Assembly: GCF_016724845.1 (NCBI RefSeq)
Contig: NZ_CP068082.1
Coordinates: forward strand, 3,534,001 to 3,598,000
Length of the DNA: 64,000 nucleotides
Direction of reading: 5' to 3'
Source: Sphingobacterium spiritivorum
Lineage (GTDB): Bacteria; Bacteroidota; Bacteroidia; Sphingobacteriales; Sphingobacteriaceae
Shown: in pieces, positions 63,427 through 64,000 of the stretch
How the letters are laid out: each line of letters starts with the position of its first letter
Position numbering within the stretch: position 1 is the stretch's first letter
Made by a program: the position numbers and the translations under genes
The notes under the pieces: generated by a model
Database searches by the model: none
What the model was told of the DNA's origin: nothing
What the model saw: only the letters and a program-made list of their open reading frames with translations

Positions 63427-64000
63427 TTATACTGTTGTTAATTCTATTGATTCATCTTCTGCAAATTGTTCTGTCAGGAATCCGGAGATGATTTGAGAAA
63501 GTATTTTTGTCTCTATCAAAAAGCCATCATGTCCATACAGAGAATCCAGCTCATAGTATTCGGCTCCTGAAATGTGCTGCGCAATAAATTGTTGCTCTGT
63601 TGGTGGAAATAATACATCTGTCGTGATACCGATGACCAGTGTTTTTTGCTTTAATTGCTGCAATGTCTGTGCGGCAGAAACACGACCGCGTCCCAGATGA
63701 TGACTGTCCATTGCTTTAGACAAAAACCAATAGCTGTAGGCATTGAAGCGGTTAACCAGTTTTTCTCCCTGATAGCTTTGGTAAGAGGAAGCCTTGTACT
63801 GCTCTGTTTTTTCAATATCAGATTCTGTCTGTGTAGCTGCATAGGTATCATATGAGCGATAGGATAGTAGAGCCAGGCTTCTGGCTGCTTTCAATCCTTT
63901 GGCTCCGCCATCAGGTTTGTTTGCATAAAAGGTACGGTCAGCAGTGATTGCCAATCGTTGACTTTCATTATACGCTATGCCCCAGGGTGAATGCACGGCA
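63427..64000 (-). CDS. metX: Homoserine O-acetyltransferase, C-terminal part
   Basis: The frame is open to the right window edge, so the N-terminus with the catalytic Ser is missing. The 190 visible residues have the MetX C-terminal pattern: RFNAYSYWFLSKAMDSHHLGRGR, VIGITTDVLFPPTEQ and SLYGHDGFLIET, the latter with the catalytic His; Asp is in TTDVLFP. It activates homoserine with acetyl-CoA for methionine synthesis. The stop is 26 bp before the hom start on the same strand. Confidence 0.92.
   Translation of the reverse strand, partial: AVHSPWGIAYNESQRLAITADRTFYANKPDGGAKGLKAARSLALLSYRSYDTYAATQTESDIEKTEQYKASSYQSYQGEKLVNRFNAYSYWFLSKAMDSHHLGRGRVSAAQTLQQLKQKTLVIGITTDVLFPPTEQQFIAQHISGAEYYELDSLYGHDGFLIETKILSQIISGFLTEQFAEDESIELTTV

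Overview
The window looks like chromosome of a Bacteroidota bacterium, most likely a Sphingobacterium-like member of the Sphingobacteriaceae (inference). The grounds are repeated TAnnTTTG -7 promoter boxes, weak or absent Shine-Dalgarno sites, a single-chain PurL, DUF3347 and HYC_CC_PP-type proteins, a 6S-Flavo-like RNA beside zapA, and a type II-C CRISPR locus with 46-nt repeats. Most genes are housekeeping. The accessory parts are a metal-handling island (1-10.6 kb), the CRISPR-Cas9 locus (16.7-24.2 kb) and two blocks of intergenic repeats (about 30.0 and 48.0 kb).

Layout. 1-3659 (minus): Cys-rich protein, HMA/DUF3347 protein, DUF3347 lipoprotein, haem-binding protein and a multicopper oxidase cut by the window edge. 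3922-10555 (plus, divergent): small Cys-rich protein, TolC-like channel, RND permease, membrane-fusion lipoprotein and a Cys-rich metal-binding lipoprotein. Together these form a copper/heavy-metal oxidation, binding and efflux locus. 10.6-12.2 kb: an MFS exporter with a long, apparently structured 5' leader. 12.3-16.5 kb: an EthD-like lipoprotein and purL.

16.6-24.2 kb: a complete type II-C CRISPR system. The tracrRNA is encoded on the minus strand just upstream of cas9. It is followed by cas9, cas1, cas2 and an array of 22 repeats (the last truncated) with 21 spacers, two of them identical. The 15-nt anti-repeat fixes crRNA orientation as minus, so tracrRNA and array both run opposite to the cas genes.

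24.3-29.9 kb: pheT, a coiled-coil protein, zapA, a 6S RNA, rny and a membrane protein. 29.95-30.43 kb: three exact-length 152-bp tandem repeats. 30.5-36.2 kb: the four-gene ligase/helicase/exonuclease/PdeM DNA-repair operon. 36.3-38.6 kb: an SPFH-GYF protein and a zinc-ribbon membrane protein. 38.6-41.9 kb (minus): an LRR-like protein, tyrA and an aminotransferase. 42.1-47.7 kb: a Gfo/Idh/MocA oxidoreductase, an MsbA-like ABC exporter, and an mqnE / histidine phosphatase / mqnA operon for futalosine-route menaquinone synthesis. 47.75-48.4 kb: direct repeats with REP-like hairpins. 48.5-57.4 kb: GMC oxidoreductase, M20 hydrolase, DUF423 protein, M48 protease, speA and argS. 57.6-60.3 kb: a second Gfo/Idh/MocA enzyme, a BaiN-type flavoprotein and RNase P RNA. 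60.4-64 kb: an NtrC-type regulator, a 57-residue membrane protein, hom, and the C-terminal part of metX.

The best candidates for undescribed biology are the structured leader with a six-codon ORF ahead of the MFS exporter, the 152-bp tandem array whose hairpin shares a stem-loop with the 48-kb repeats, and a 15-bp hairpin that places a start codon in its tetraloop. Recognition throughout is by reading motifs; no database search was possible.
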